Shown piece by piece: positions 1 to 5,976 of a stretch of DNA of 24,260 nt (position 1 is its first letter; every line of letters starts with the position of its first letter). Under the pieces are notes generated by a model that saw nothing but the letters and a program-made list of their open reading frames with translations, searched no databases and was not told the origin of the DNA. The translations under genes and the position numbers were made by a program. Source of the DNA: a virus; the IMG/VR virus record IMGVR_UViG_3300025849_000218, positions 1 through 24,260 of that record, one strand, 5' to 3'.

Positions 1-2
1 TC

Positions 3-386
3 AGAAAATGGGCTTGCAAAAATTATGATTTAAATGATGCAGACCTTGAATTACTAATATACTTCGATTGCATGGATCTTTTCACTAGAGAAGATTTTAA
101 AATCGGTACATATTCTTATAGTTGGGACAATAGACGCTGGAACAGATTACTTAAAGAAGGTTGGATAACGGTATGGAGAAAACATAACCGCACAACCCAA
201 AAGTATAATATCTATAAAGTTTCCTTCAAGTGTAAACAACTTATAAGTCGAATGTACCGTATCATGCTTGGTACCGAGGATATACCTACAAGTACACATC
301 GAAACAAAATAATGAAGGGTAAAACCTATATGGATAAAGTTATGATTACATCCATTAATAATGTTAACAAAGATAAAAACCGATAA
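3..386 (+). CDS. Winged-helix-like protein, 5' truncated by window edge
   Basis: The frame is open from position 3 and the first ATG in it is at 72, so the true start lies upstream of the window; at least 127 residues are visible. The pattern of helices (around the codons for DADLELLIYF and RRWNRLLKEGWI) followed by a beta-like stretch (KYNIYKVSF) and a closing helix resembles a winged helix-turn-helix of the MarR type, a fold often found in small phage proteins of this kind. That is a fold impression only. The protein is basic at its C-terminus. It ends three bases before the next start, so it is likely co-transcribed with it. A role in DNA binding, as a regulator or minor virion protein, is inference. 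Confidence 0.6.
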   Translation, partial: RKWACKNYDLNDADLELLIYFDCMDLFTREDFKIGTYSYSWDNRRWNRLLKEGWITVWRKHNRTTQKYNIYKVSFKCKQLISRMYRIMLGTEDIPTSTHRNKIMKGKTYMDKVMITSINNVNKDKNR

Positions 387-388
387 TC

Positions 389-493
389 ATGGGAAAAAAA
401 GAAAAAAAAGTAGAGGTAAAAGAATTATCTCCTATTGACAAAAAGATTGCTAAGCTAAAAGAAGTTATTAAAAAATTAGAAGCTAAAAAATAA
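389..493 (+). CDS. Very small lysine/glutamate-rich helical protein (34 aa)
   Basis: A short ORF fills the whole gap between its neighbours: ATG at 389 and TAA at 491-493, followed 4 nt later by the next ATG. The product is 34 residues, almost entirely Lys, Glu, Ile, Val and Leu, and should form one amphipathic helix (core IDKKIAKLKEVIKKLEAKK). The heptad-like spacing of Ile/Val/Leu suggests a minimal coiled coil. I do not recognise a family. Exact fit between neighbouring genes supports it being translated; composition alone would not. Confidence 0.5.
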   Translation: MGKKEKKVEVKELSPIDKKIAKLKEVIKKLEAKK

Positions 494-497
494 AGCT

Positions 498-1124
498 ATG
501 ATGAATCCTAATAAGTTTGCGAGCTATAAAATGCAAGAACTAGGTAAAAACCTTTTTCAAGGTGAAGAACTTGCTCAGCAAATAGCTAATAAAGAATTAA
601 GCCAACCTGTTCCACCTCCTGGTAGTATACCTCAATCACCTTATGGTGATATGAATCCTATAATGAATAAGGAAAGTAGAGAAGCTAAAAGACAAGAGAG
701 AAAAAATATAAGAATGGCTAATAAAGGTTTACGTCAAGCTAGAAGAGAAAGAGCTAAAGGCGTAAAAGAACAAGGTCAAGAAAATTATAGTTATGATGGT
801 TATGAAAAAGGTAGGTATGATAAAAAAGGTGATGATATAGAATTTGGTAAAACACCTAGATATTCTAAAAAAAATCCACCTTTAAACCAAAACGATCCTA
901 ACAAGGGTAGACCATATGTTGTAAACGAAAGGCCTAATGTTTGGCAAGAAGGAACTCTTAATAGAGATAAAGATACTTTATTTTTGCCATCTAAGTTTAA
1001 AGGGCAAAAGGGAAAAATGATAGGTGAAGATGATTATGTAGATAACGCTAAAATAAATAAAGATGTATATTTTCAAGTAGGTGTACAGGATCTTGAAGAT
1101 AAAGGTGAAATAAAAATAAGATAA
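498..1124 (+). CDS. Unrecognised basic, low-complexity phage protein (208 aa)
   Basis: The product is 208 residues and starts with two consecutive Met codons (498 and 501), so the start could be either. It has a Pro/Ser-rich stretch around residues 36-50, a strongly basic helical stretch around residues 58-90 (Arg/Lys-rich, no acidic clusters), then a Gly/Asp/Tyr/Lys-rich region likely disordered, and a more ordered C-terminus. There are no cysteines, signal peptide or membrane segment. I recognise no domain. The basic helix and disorder resemble small virion-associated or nucleic-acid-binding phage proteins, but that is only inference. It sits 7 nt upstream of the next gene in the same transcription unit. 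Confidence 0.7.
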   Translation: MMNPNKFASYKMQELGKNLFQGEELAQQIANKELSQPVPPPGSIPQSPYGDMNPIMNKESREAKRQERKNIRMANKGLRQARRERAKGVKEQGQENYSYDGYEKGRYDKKGDDIEFGKTPRYSKKNPPLNQNDPNKGRPYVVNERPNVWQEGTLNRDKDTLFLPSKFKGQKGKMIGEDDYVDNAKINKDVYFQVGVQDLEDKGEIKIR

Positions 1125-1131
1125 TAATATT

Positions 1132-1341
1132 ATGAGCAAAAAAGGACAATACGGAAGCGATGCAGTATGGGGTGCACCTCACACGCCATCAAACTTAAAA
1201 AAAGGTAATCCAAGATATGGTATGGATCCAATACAGGTTTTAAAAGCTGATACACCGTACAAGCCTGGGCCTATAACTACTAAAAGTTATAAAAACAGAA
1301 TTAGTAGTGGAGTAGACTTAGGTATAAAACCAATACAGTAA
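1132..1341 (+). CDS. Small unrecognised protein (69 aa)
   Basis: The 69-residue product is rich in Gly, Pro, Lys and Tyr and has little predictable secondary structure. ATG at 1132 is preceded by the leader AATATT, as in several other genes here. It lies 7 nt after one gene and 12 nt before the endolysin start, so it is probably part of the same operon. No motif is recognised; it may be a small disordered virion or accessory protein. Confidence 0.6.
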   Translation: MSKKGQYGSDAVWGAPHTPSNLKKGNPRYGMDPIQVLKADTPYKPGPITTKSYKNRISSGVDLGIKPIQ

Positions 1342-1353
1342 AAACTCACTAAA

Positions 1354-1818
1354 ATGAGTGATAGAATAAGTGAACACATATCTCTTAAAGAAGGTATTAA
1401 ATCTCACACAGCTACTAGGCTTGGTATTGACAATACACCTAGAGAATTAGATTTAATAAACATGAAAACTATTGCAGAGCAAGTGTTTGAACCTCTACGT
1501 AAATGGGTGGGTGGTCCAATTGCTATTAATAGTTTCTATCGCTCACCCAAATTGAATTCTGCTATTGGCGGAAGTACAACCTCACAACATTGTATAGGTT
1601 GTGCACTTGACCTAGACGATAACTATGGTTATAAAACTAATGCAGAAATGTATGAGTACATAAAAAATAATTTAGATTTCGATCAGATTATTTGGGAATT
1701 TGGCACAGATGAAAACCCTAATTGGGTACATGTGAGTTATGTATCTGAAGATGCTAACAGAAGAAGATGTTTACAAGCTTATAAAGAAAATGGTAAAACT
1801 AAATATAAAATAATATGA
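1354..1818 (+). CDS. Peptidase M15-family peptidoglycan hydrolase (endolysin)
   Basis: This 154-residue protein matches the compact peptidase M15_3 / VanY-like pattern, zinc D,D- or L,D-peptidases that cut the peptide part of peptidoglycan. The N-terminal stretch SHTATRLGIDNTP (residues 17-29), typical of the phage branch, is present. SFYRSPKLN (60-68) leads to the zinc-binding motif S-Q-H79-C-I-G-C-A-L-D86, and W124-V-H126-V-S supplies the third ligand. E115 in IIWEFG is a candidate catalytic acid. There is no signal peptide, so release would depend on a holin, and a good candidate lies at 4974-5435. Its last four bases overlap the next start (ATGA). Two cysteines, C80 and C83, lie inside the zinc motif, which is a little unusual. 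It could instead act as a virion-associated hydrolase during entry. Confidence 0.9.
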   Translation: MSDRISEHISLKEGIKSHTATRLGIDNTPRELDLINMKTIAEQVFEPLRKWVGGPIAINSFYRSPKLNSAIGGSTTSQHCIGCALDLDDNYGYKTNAEMYEYIKNNLDFDQIIWEFGTDENPNWVHVSYVSEDANRRRCLQAYKENGKTKYKII

Positions 1819-1940
1819 ATTCACCTTTTTTTAAAAAAATGATGAAAAACCCGTGCTGGAAAGGATATGTTGCTTACGGTATGAAGACTAAAAACGGTAG
1901 AAAAGTACCTAATTGTGTTCCTAAGAAAAAGAAAAAATAA
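1815..1940 (+). CDS. Two-cysteine mini-protein with PCWKGY...GMK...VPNCVP motif (41 aa)
   Basis: ATG at 1815 overlaps the endolysin stop (ATGA) and the stop at 1938-1940 overlaps the next ATG (TAATG), so it is tightly coupled on both sides. The 41-residue product has a hydrophobic/basic start, then NPCWKGYVAYGMKTKNGRK and VPNCVP, and ends in five lysines. The two Cys (C14, C34) flank the motif and could form a disulfide or half a metal site. I recall very similar motifs at the ends of, or as stand-alone proteins in, uncultured marine phages, but no function is known to me. The coupling and the motif make a real gene likely. Confidence 0.75.
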   Translation: MNSPFFKKMMKNPCWKGYVAYGMKTKNGRKVPNCVPKKKKK

Positions 1941-2215
1941 TGGCTTTTAATTTACCAAATGGTCCACTTAATATGCGAAAGACTACTCAAGGAAAAGGTA
2001 GGACTTTTAGAAAAGCTGAGGAAGGGGCTGGTATGACTGAAACAGGTGTTAAGCAATATAGAAAAGAAAACCCTGGAAGTAAATTAAAAACTGCAGTTAC
2101 TGGTAAAGTTAAACCAGGAAGTAAAGCTGCCAAAAGAAGAAAATCATTCTGCGCTAGATCAAAAGGCTGGACCGGTGAAAGAGGTAGAGCTGCTAGAAGA
2201 AGGTGGAAATGTTAA
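1940..2215 (+). CDS. Small basic two-cysteine protein, DUF6321-like
   Basis: The 91-residue, highly basic product contains GAGMTETGVKQYRKENPGSK (residues 29-48), LKTAVTGKVKPGSKAAKRRK (49-68), FCARSKGWTGERG (70-82) and a C-terminal RRRWKC. This series resembles a small family common in marine phages, including T4-like cyanophages; from memory it corresponds to DUF6321, and the assignment was not searched. Two cysteines (C71, C91) bracket the C-terminal block, perhaps a zinc or disulfide element. The start overlaps the previous stop by one base (TAATG). No enzymatic residues are evident; basic charge suggests binding to nucleic acid or to acidic virion surfaces. Confidence 0.85.
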   Translation: MAFNLPNGPLNMRKTTQGKGRTFRKAEEGAGMTETGVKQYRKENPGSKLKTAVTGKVKPGSKAAKRRKSFCARSKGWTGERGRAARRRWKC

Positions 2216-2235
2216 ATAAAAAAAAATAAAAAAAA

Positions 2236-2754
2236 ATGATTAGAAATTATTACACTGACTCTTATAAGTCTGGATTAGCTGTAACACCAAGTGATACACT
2301 ATTATTAGATGGCAGAACAAAATCAACAACACCACAAAGCTCGTGGAAACAATATAATTTATATGTTGGTAATTCACCATCAATATTACCAGTTACAACA
2401 ACTAGTGATAACACTGTTGTTTCAAACTCAGCTAATGTAGGTTTAGCTTCACCTAACGCAGAAATAAAAGCTGGTATGAGAGTAACAGGTGGTACATTGC
2501 CTGCGGCTGGTGTTTTAATAGCATCTGTAACAGATGCAAGTAATTACGTTTTAGCAACTGCTTCAAGTATAGCTGCTGATTCAACTCTTACATATAGCTA
2601 CGATACAGAAGCATCTATAAAAGTTCACACTGTTAATGATGAAGCAATAACATTTGTAAAACCTGCTGAAGGTTTCGTATTACCAGTTAGTGTAGTTATG
2701 GTTTATGCTACAGGTACAGGTGGTGGTATTTCAGATCTAATAGCCTTGAGTTAA
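2236..2754 (+). CDS. Beta-rich virion structural protein, possible head decoration protein
   Basis: The 172-residue protein is rich in Ser, Thr, Ala, Val and Gly, as expected of beta-sandwich virion proteins. Residues about 60-120 form a module with the pattern N-A-[ED]-I-K-A-G-M-x-V-x-G followed by a second beta half ending in SSIAADSTLTY. The same kind of module appears twice in the large tail protein at 17222-21649, which supports a virion location. The start is preceded by an A-rich leader. Decoration or minor head protein is the likeliest role; a small tail or fibre component cannot be excluded. Confidence 0.75.
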   Translation: MIRNYYTDSYKSGLAVTPSDTLLLDGRTKSTTPQSSWKQYNLYVGNSPSILPVTTTSDNTVVSNSANVGLASPNAEIKAGMRVTGGTLPAAGVLIASVTDASNYVLATASSIAADSTLTYSYDTEASIKVHTVNDEAITFVKPAEGFVLPVSVVMVYATGTGGGISDLIALS

Positions 2755-2758
2755 TATT

Positions 2759-2929
2759 ATGAATCAACCATTTTACAAGACCGGTTGGATACAAGATGTA
2801 ACCAAGAGTATAAAAAAAAGAGGTACAAAAGGTGTTTGTACAGGGTCTAAATTTGGTGGACCATCTTGTCCTCCAGGAAGTAAAAGATATAATTTAGCAA
2901 AGACCTTTAAAAAAATGTCTAAAAAATAA
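2759..2929 (+). CDS. Two-cysteine mini-protein with KGVCTGSKFGGPSCPPGS motif (56 aa)
   Basis: ATG at 2759 sits 4 nt after the preceding stop within the leader TTAATATTATG. The 56-residue basic product has one helix-like N-terminus (WIQDVTKSIKKRG), a compact loop with two cysteines (C27, C37) inside VCTGSKFGGPSCPPGSKR, and a C-terminal basic helix (YNLAKTFKKM). From memory, similar KGxCTGxKFGxxxCPPGS elements recur in marine phage mini-proteins. The Cys spacing suggests a disulfide loop or a metal-binding knuckle. Function unknown. Confidence 0.75.
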   Translation: MNQPFYKTGWIQDVTKSIKKRGTKGVCTGSKFGGPSCPPGSKRYNLAKTFKKMSKK

Positions 2930-2946
2930 ATATAAAAAACAATATT

Positions 2947-3102
2947 ATGCCGAACATTAGTAAAAAAACAGCTTACGACGTAAAAGAAGCTAGCAATCAG
3001 TCACTTTCTAAAAGTGCAAGAAAACATTATGCAGAAAATGCACAAGCAGGTTCTAAATCAGATTCAAAGCATGGCTCTTGGATTTCTAAACACATGTCTT
3101 AG
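2947..3102 (+). CDS. Small basic helical protein (51 aa)
   Basis: ATG at 2947 follows the leader AATATT and the stop TAG at 3100-3102 lies 2 nt before the next ATG. The 51-residue product is Ser/Lys/Ala/His-rich with a central helix (SLSKSARKHYAENA) and ends GSWISKHMS. It has no cysteine and no membrane segment. I recognise no named family. Spacing and start context, both matching neighbouring genes, support it. Confidence 0.6.
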   Translation: MPNISKKTAYDVKEASNQSLSKSARKHYAENAQAGSKSDSKHGSWISKHMS

Positions 3103-3104
3103 TT

Positions 3105-3824
3105 ATGGGGAAATATAAACACGAAGGAAAAGGCAGAAACATCTCAGTAGGTGGTGGTCAAGAAAGAAAAGACTTATTTAAAGATATGTCTGGAGGTTAT
3201 AACGCTATGGGTGATTCTAATCAACCTTTGTATAAATACAACGGTAGTGTTGCACAACAAAGATATAGTTCTGCAACGCCATTAGAAGGTAATGCTTTTG
3301 GTCACGCTATGCAAAAAGCTGGAGGTGATTACGATAAAGCAAAATCTATGTTAGAAATGAAAGGATCACCGATGTATAAAGATGATCCTAAAAAAATTGC
3401 TAAACTAGCATCATTAGAGCAAAAGCCAAAAGCTAGCGTGGAAGGTTTAAATAAAAAGAAAACTATAAAACCAAAACCTAAACCTAAAACTACTCATCAT
3501 ATGTATGGTGAACTTAAAGATAAAAAAACTGGTAAAATTATAAAAACATTTGGAACAAAACCAGAGTCACCTGCTAATAAAATGAAAGGTTCTCCAATGT
3601 ACAAAAGTGGTTGTACAAGTGGAGGAAGTTCTAAATCTCCATATAGTAAAATAGGAGATCCTAATAAAAAAATGGACAGACTATCTGCTAGACACAAATC
3701 ACTTTATGACCGTTTTGAAATGGGTCAAACTAGTGAAGCTGAAGAACAAAGAATGTATAGATTAGAAGATCGTATGGATAAAGTAGGTAAAAAAATAAAG
3801 AAAAACAAAAGTAAAAATAAATAA
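3105..3824 (+). CDS. Disordered/coiled-coil protein with two MKGSPMYK motifs
   Basis: The 239-residue protein carries the octapeptide MKGSPMYK twice, at residues 85-92 and 160-167, separated by a Lys/Pro-rich linker. A Ser/Gly/Cys patch follows (residues 168-180, single Cys at 170). Residues about 187-235 (from KKMDRLSARHKSLYDRFEMG) form an amphipathic helix likely to make a coiled coil and ending in a poly-Lys tail. Short SP[ML]Y-type motifs also occur near the N-terminus of the protein at 4616-4987 (AKSPLYRR). Duplicated short linear motifs suggest a docking peptide repeated on a flexible scaffold. The function is unknown; a virion-associated role is inference. Confidence 0.75.
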   Translation: MGKYKHEGKGRNISVGGGQERKDLFKDMSGGYNAMGDSNQPLYKYNGSVAQQRYSSATPLEGNAFGHAMQKAGGDYDKAKSMLEMKGSPMYKDDPKKIAKLASLEQKPKASVEGLNKKKTIKPKPKPKTTHHMYGELKDKKTGKIIKTFGTKPESPANKMKGSPMYKSGCTSGGSSKSPYSKIGDPNKKMDRLSARHKSLYDRFEMGQTSEAEEQRMYRLEDRMDKVGKKIKKNKSKNK

Positions 3825-3865
3825 CAACAATCAATAAACATTAACAAAAAACAAAAACAATTATT

Positions 3866-4153
3866 ATGGCAAAATTTATTTCAATTCCATCAAGCGGTGC
3901 GGGAATCGCAGGTGGTGACATCCTAGTAGGTGCAGACTTAATAACAGGAGTAGTTCAAGCAAGTTCTACTACTGTAGTTATCTATTTAGCAGGAGGTGCT
4001 GGTGGAGATGTGTGTACAATTACTCACGACACAGTTAGCAAACCTTCAGTAAGAGATGCAGTTAACTATGCATTAACAGCTAATCCTGGAGGCGTAAAAG
4101 CTAAAGTTAAACTTCCTTCTGGAATAGAAGTTTCAGGAGTAGTATTCGCTTAA
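3866..4153 (+). CDS. Small beta-rich virion structural protein (95 aa)
   Basis: The 95-residue product begins MAKFISIPSSGAGIAGGDIL, followed by alternating beta segments (TTVVIYLAGGAGGD, CTITHDT), a short helix (SVRDAVNYALTA) and a final beta hairpin (KVKLPSGIEVSGVVFA). Comparable short proteins with a MAKY/F-x-I-P start and a helix before a GxxVKVxxPxGxxVSG hairpin are, from memory, common structural proteins in marine phages. The codons look like those of the capsid gene (more C-ending Asp, Ile and Thr codons), hinting at high expression. The stop overlaps the next start by one base. Its exact place in the virion is not known. Confidence 0.75.
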   Translation: MAKFISIPSSGAGIAGGDILVGADLITGVVQASSTTVVIYLAGGAGGDVCTITHDTVSKPSVRDAVNYALTANPGGVKAKVKLPSGIEVSGVVFA

Positions 4154-4305
4154 TGAAACCAAAAGGCTTAGGTGATAGAATAGAAGATTTCACTAAAGCA
4201 ACTGGTATTAAAAAAGTTGTTGATTCAGTGTCACAGGGTTTAAACATACCCTGTGGCTGTCAACAGCGTAAAGAAAAACTTAATAAAATATTCCCTGGAA
4301 AGTAA
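4153..4305 (+). CDS. Two-cysteine mini-protein with CGCxxRKExLNKxFP motif (50 aa)
   Basis: ATG at 4153 overlaps the preceding stop and TAA at 4303-4305 overlaps the next ATG, giving coupling on both sides. The 50-residue product reads as a helix containing GLGDRIEDFTKATGIKKVVD followed by IPCGCQQRKEKLNKIFPGK, with cysteines 34 and 36. I recall the combination GLGDxIExxTxATGIKKVV plus CGCxxRKExLNxxFP as widespread in Bacteroidota and marine phages. The closely spaced Cys pair could be half of a zinc site completed by dimerisation or by a partner. Function is not known. Confidence 0.85.
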   Translation: MKPKGLGDRIEDFTKATGIKKVVDSVSQGLNIPCGCQQRKEKLNKIFPGK

Positions 4306-4613
4306 TGGCTTTTAAAATTAATCCACCATACGTTATAGATAACACCCCAATTTACAATGTAGATTTAGAGGATGGTGTGTTAGGAAAAGCAGACAGAAAC
4401 GGAAGTATTTTAATAAATAAAAATATTAAAGATCCAAAACAAATTGAAGATGTTGTCAGGCATGAAAAAGTTCATATTGATCAAATGAAACGAGGTGATT
4501 TGGATTATGATGATAGTGCGGTTTACTGGAGAGGTAAACGTTATTCAAGAGCACAAATGCAAGAAGGTGCTAAAAATCTTCCGTGGGAAGCTGAAGCATA
4601 TAAAAAAAGTTAA
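4305..4613 (+). CDS. Small HExxH zinc-metallopeptidase-like protein
   Basis: The 102-residue product has a clear zincin motif, RH53-E54-K-V-H57-I-D-Q, on a helix preceded by IEDVV. It is followed by a conserved-looking block (GDLDYDDSAVYWRGKRY) and NLPWE95-A-E97-AYK. In gluzincin-type enzymes a downstream Glu completes the zinc site, and E95 or E97 could do so. The length is near the minimum for such a fold. It lies in the lysis region between a two-Cys mini-protein (1-nt overlap) and a Lys-rich coiled-coil gene. The substrate is unknown: a virion maturation peptidase, a wall-associated peptidase or an inactive structural derivative are all possible. No signal peptide is visible. Confidence 0.7.
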   Translation: MAFKINPPYVIDNTPIYNVDLEDGVLGKADRNGSILINKNIKDPKQIEDVVRHEKVHIDQMKRGDLDYDDSAVYWRGKRYSRAQMQEGAKNLPWEAEAYKKS

Positions 4614-4615
4614 TT

Positions 4616-4987
4616 ATGAGTAAATTTAGTTCGCCTTTTATGGCAAAAAGTCCGTTATATAGAAGAAATGTGAGTAAAAAAGAAGAAAGACTTTCGGATA
4701 AAAAAGAAAAATTAAAACAAAAAGAATATAAAGCGGAAGATAAAGCTTTTGATACGGGAAAAGAAAAATATGAAAAGAAACAAGATCGTATAGAAAAAAG
4801 AAAACTAAAAACAGAACAAAAACTTTCTAACGAAAAAAGAAAACAAAGTAGAAAAAGTTTTGGTTTAGATAAAGATCCAAACAAAAAAGACATAAAAAAA
4901 TCTCAAAAACAAGAAGTAAAAGATTTAAAAACAAAACAAAAAAGACAATCTAAACGAAGAAAAGAAAGAAAAAGTGCCAAATCCTAA
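4616..4987 (+). CDS. Lysine/glutamate-rich coiled-coil protein
   Basis: The 123-residue product has a short N-terminal segment, MSKFSSPFMAKSPLYRRNV, with the SPLY element related to the MKGSPMYK motif at 3105-3824. About 100 residues made almost only of Lys, Glu, Arg, Gln, Asp and Ser follow and should form a long charged helix. There are no cysteines and no membrane segment. Its 3' end overlaps the holin start by 14 nt. Low-complexity composition prevents family recognition; it could be a DNA-coating or scaffold-like accessory protein. Confidence 0.65.
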   Translation: MSKFSSPFMAKSPLYRRNVSKKEERLSDKKEKLKQKEYKAEDKAFDTGKEKYEKKQDRIEKRKLKTEQKLSNEKRKQSRKSFGLDKDPNKKDIKKSQKQEVKDLKTKQKRQSKRRKERKSAKS

Positions 4988-5435
4988 AAAAAAATTTAAA
5001 GACACAACAGTAGGTAAACTATTATTCGGTGCTGCATCATTAGTTAACCCTGCGTTAGGCAATGTGCTAAGTGGTGTAACTTCACCAGCTGAAGCTATTG
5101 CTGCTATCGGTAAATCTGATGTAAGTGGTGAAGATAAAATAAAACTACAACAGCTTATATTTGAACAACAAAATAAAGAAATGGAAGCTGTTACATCAAG
5201 ATGGCAAGCTGATTCAATATCAGATTCATGGCTTTCTAAAAACGTACGCCCATTAGTTTTAGTGTGGTGTATTGTTATATTCTCACTAGCTGGTATATTA
5301 GACAGCGTTGAATCAATACCATTTCATATAGGAGTAACCTGGAACGACACGTTTGAAAAAGTAATGATGGCTGTTGTTTTAGCATATTTTGGCGGACGCA
5401 CAACTGAAAAAGCTACAAGTTTATTTAAAAAATAA
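4974..5435 (+). CDS. Holin, three-TM-family-like (GTA holin type)
   Basis: The 153-residue protein has a hydrophobic amphipathic N-terminus (VGKLLFGAASLVNPALGNVL, residues 13-32) and a charged helix to about 80 (RWQADSISDSWLSKNVRP). A transmembrane segment follows at about 93-110 (PLVLVWCIVIFSLAGILD), then a loop and a second one at about 128-140 (EKVMMAVVLAYFGGRTTEK). The order R-W-x-x-D-S-x-S-D-S-W-L-S-K-x-V-R-P followed by TMs and F-G-G-R-T-x-E-K is characteristic of 3-TM holins such as the gene-transfer-agent holin family. It would make membrane lesions that let the endolysin out. The start is GTG at 4974, overlapping the upstream gene by 14 nt; the first in-frame Met, residue 70, is too far in. 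A weak GTG start could keep holin levels low. Confidence 0.8.
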   Translation: MPNPKKKFKDTTVGKLLFGAASLVNPALGNVLSGVTSPAEAIAAIGKSDVSGEDKIKLQQLIFEQQNKEMEAVTSRWQADSISDSWLSKNVRPLVLVWCIVIFSLAGILDSVESIPFHIGVTWNDTFEKVMMAVVLAYFGGRTTEKATSLFKK

Positions 5436-5473
5436 ATAAAACCTGTAACTATATTAATAAATAAATAACTAAG

Positions 5474-5493
5474 TTAAATTAAATTAAATTAAA
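5474..5493 (+). repeat. Four TTAAA pentamers ending 1 nt before a start codon
   Basis: Four exact tandem copies of TTAAA occupy 5474-5493; one A follows and then ATG at 5495. The whole leader lacks any Shine-Dalgarno-like purine block. Because the repeat is placed as a 20-nt leader before the start, it may act as an unstructured A/U-rich translation enhancer, as proposed for Bacteroidota starts. Confidence 0.75.
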
Positions 5494-5494
5494 A

Positions 5495-5749
5495 ATGGAA
5501 ATTAAAAAAGACCAATTAGAAAAAATCCAAGGATTTCAAAAAGACTTAAACAAGTTGTTAAACGAAGTAGGATTTTTAGAAGCCCAAAAAACCGCGGTAT
5601 TATCTAAGTTTCACGAAGTAAACAAAGAAACTGAAGACTTTAAAAAAGAACTTGAAGAAGAGTACGGATCGATTAACATTAATCTTGAAGACGGTACCTA
5701 CACTCCTATCGAAAAAGAAGAAGAAAAAAAAGAAGAGGTTAAAGAGTAA
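5495..5749 (+). CDS. Small coiled-coil protein with acidic C-terminus (84 aa)
   Basis: Residues 1-55 (from MEIKKDQLEKIQGFQKDLNK) have regular hydrophobic heptads and should form a coiled coil. A short beta-like segment follows (YGSININLEDGTYTPI, about 57-72) and then a Glu/Lys tail. From memory, such proteins with LExQKxAVLxKFxE helices followed by YGSxxIxLxxGxY are frequent in phages of Bacteroidota and marine samples. The role is unknown. The stop overlaps the next start by one base. The stretch before it (5436-5494, 59 nt) holds only AT-rich leader. Confidence 0.8.
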   Translation: MEIKKDQLEKIQGFQKDLNKLLNEVGFLEAQKTAVLSKFHEVNKETEDFKKELEEEYGSININLEDGTYTPIEKEEEKKEEVKE

Positions 5750-5976
5750 TGTCATCTGTTATTAGAAAGATCAGTATAGGATCTGATTACAAAACAGATG
5801 CTATGCATTATTCTTTGGCTCAGTCGGTATATGGAGGTCACACTATATCTCATATACTCTTTGATTCAAAAGATAATTCTTATAACATTTACATTAAAAA
5901 GAACAGCGAAGTATTGCCGTGGAAGAAGTTTAATTCTAACATGGCAATATCCGTTGAATATGATTTAGAATACTAA
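5749..5976 (+). CDS. Conserved-looking small phage protein (75 aa), function unknown
   Basis: The 75-residue product reads IRKISIGSDYK followed by DAMHYSLAQSVYGGHTISHI, a beta pair containing YNIYIKKNSE, VLPWKKFN and a final strand NMAISVEYDLEY. It looks like a compact alpha/beta domain. From memory, an almost identical pattern (IRKISIGxDYKxxAMHY...VYGGHTI...IYIKKxxExxxWKxFNxNMxxSxEY) occurs repeatedly in marine phages just upstream of the packaging genes. No enzymatic motif is evident. It overlaps both neighbours by single-base TAATG junctions. Confidence 0.8.
   Translation: MSSVIRKISIGSDYKTDAMHYSLAQSVYGGHTISHILFDSKDNSYNIYIKKNSEVLPWKKFNSNMAISVEYDLEY

Noticed and set aside
1344-1359. ACTCA/TGAGT hairpin covering the endolysin start codon
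   Set aside because: Only five pairs with a six-base loop; the stability is too low to argue for start occlusion without covariation data.
3497-3697. Minus-strand ORF of 66 aa
   Set aside because: It lies inside the 239-aa + strand gene, has hydrophobic low-complexity sequence caused by the Lys/Pro-rich sense strand, and no other gene in the window is on the minus strand.
4570-4893. Minus-strand ORF rich in Phe/Ser/Leu
   Set aside because: It is the antisense image of the Lys/Glu-rich coiled-coil gene at 4616-4987; AAA/GAA codons read as TTT/TTC.
5420-5436. AT-only hairpin (TTTATTT/AAATAAA) at the holin gene end
   Set aside because: It is seven A-T pairs with a three-base loop, too weak to be a terminator and expected by chance in such AT-rich sequence.
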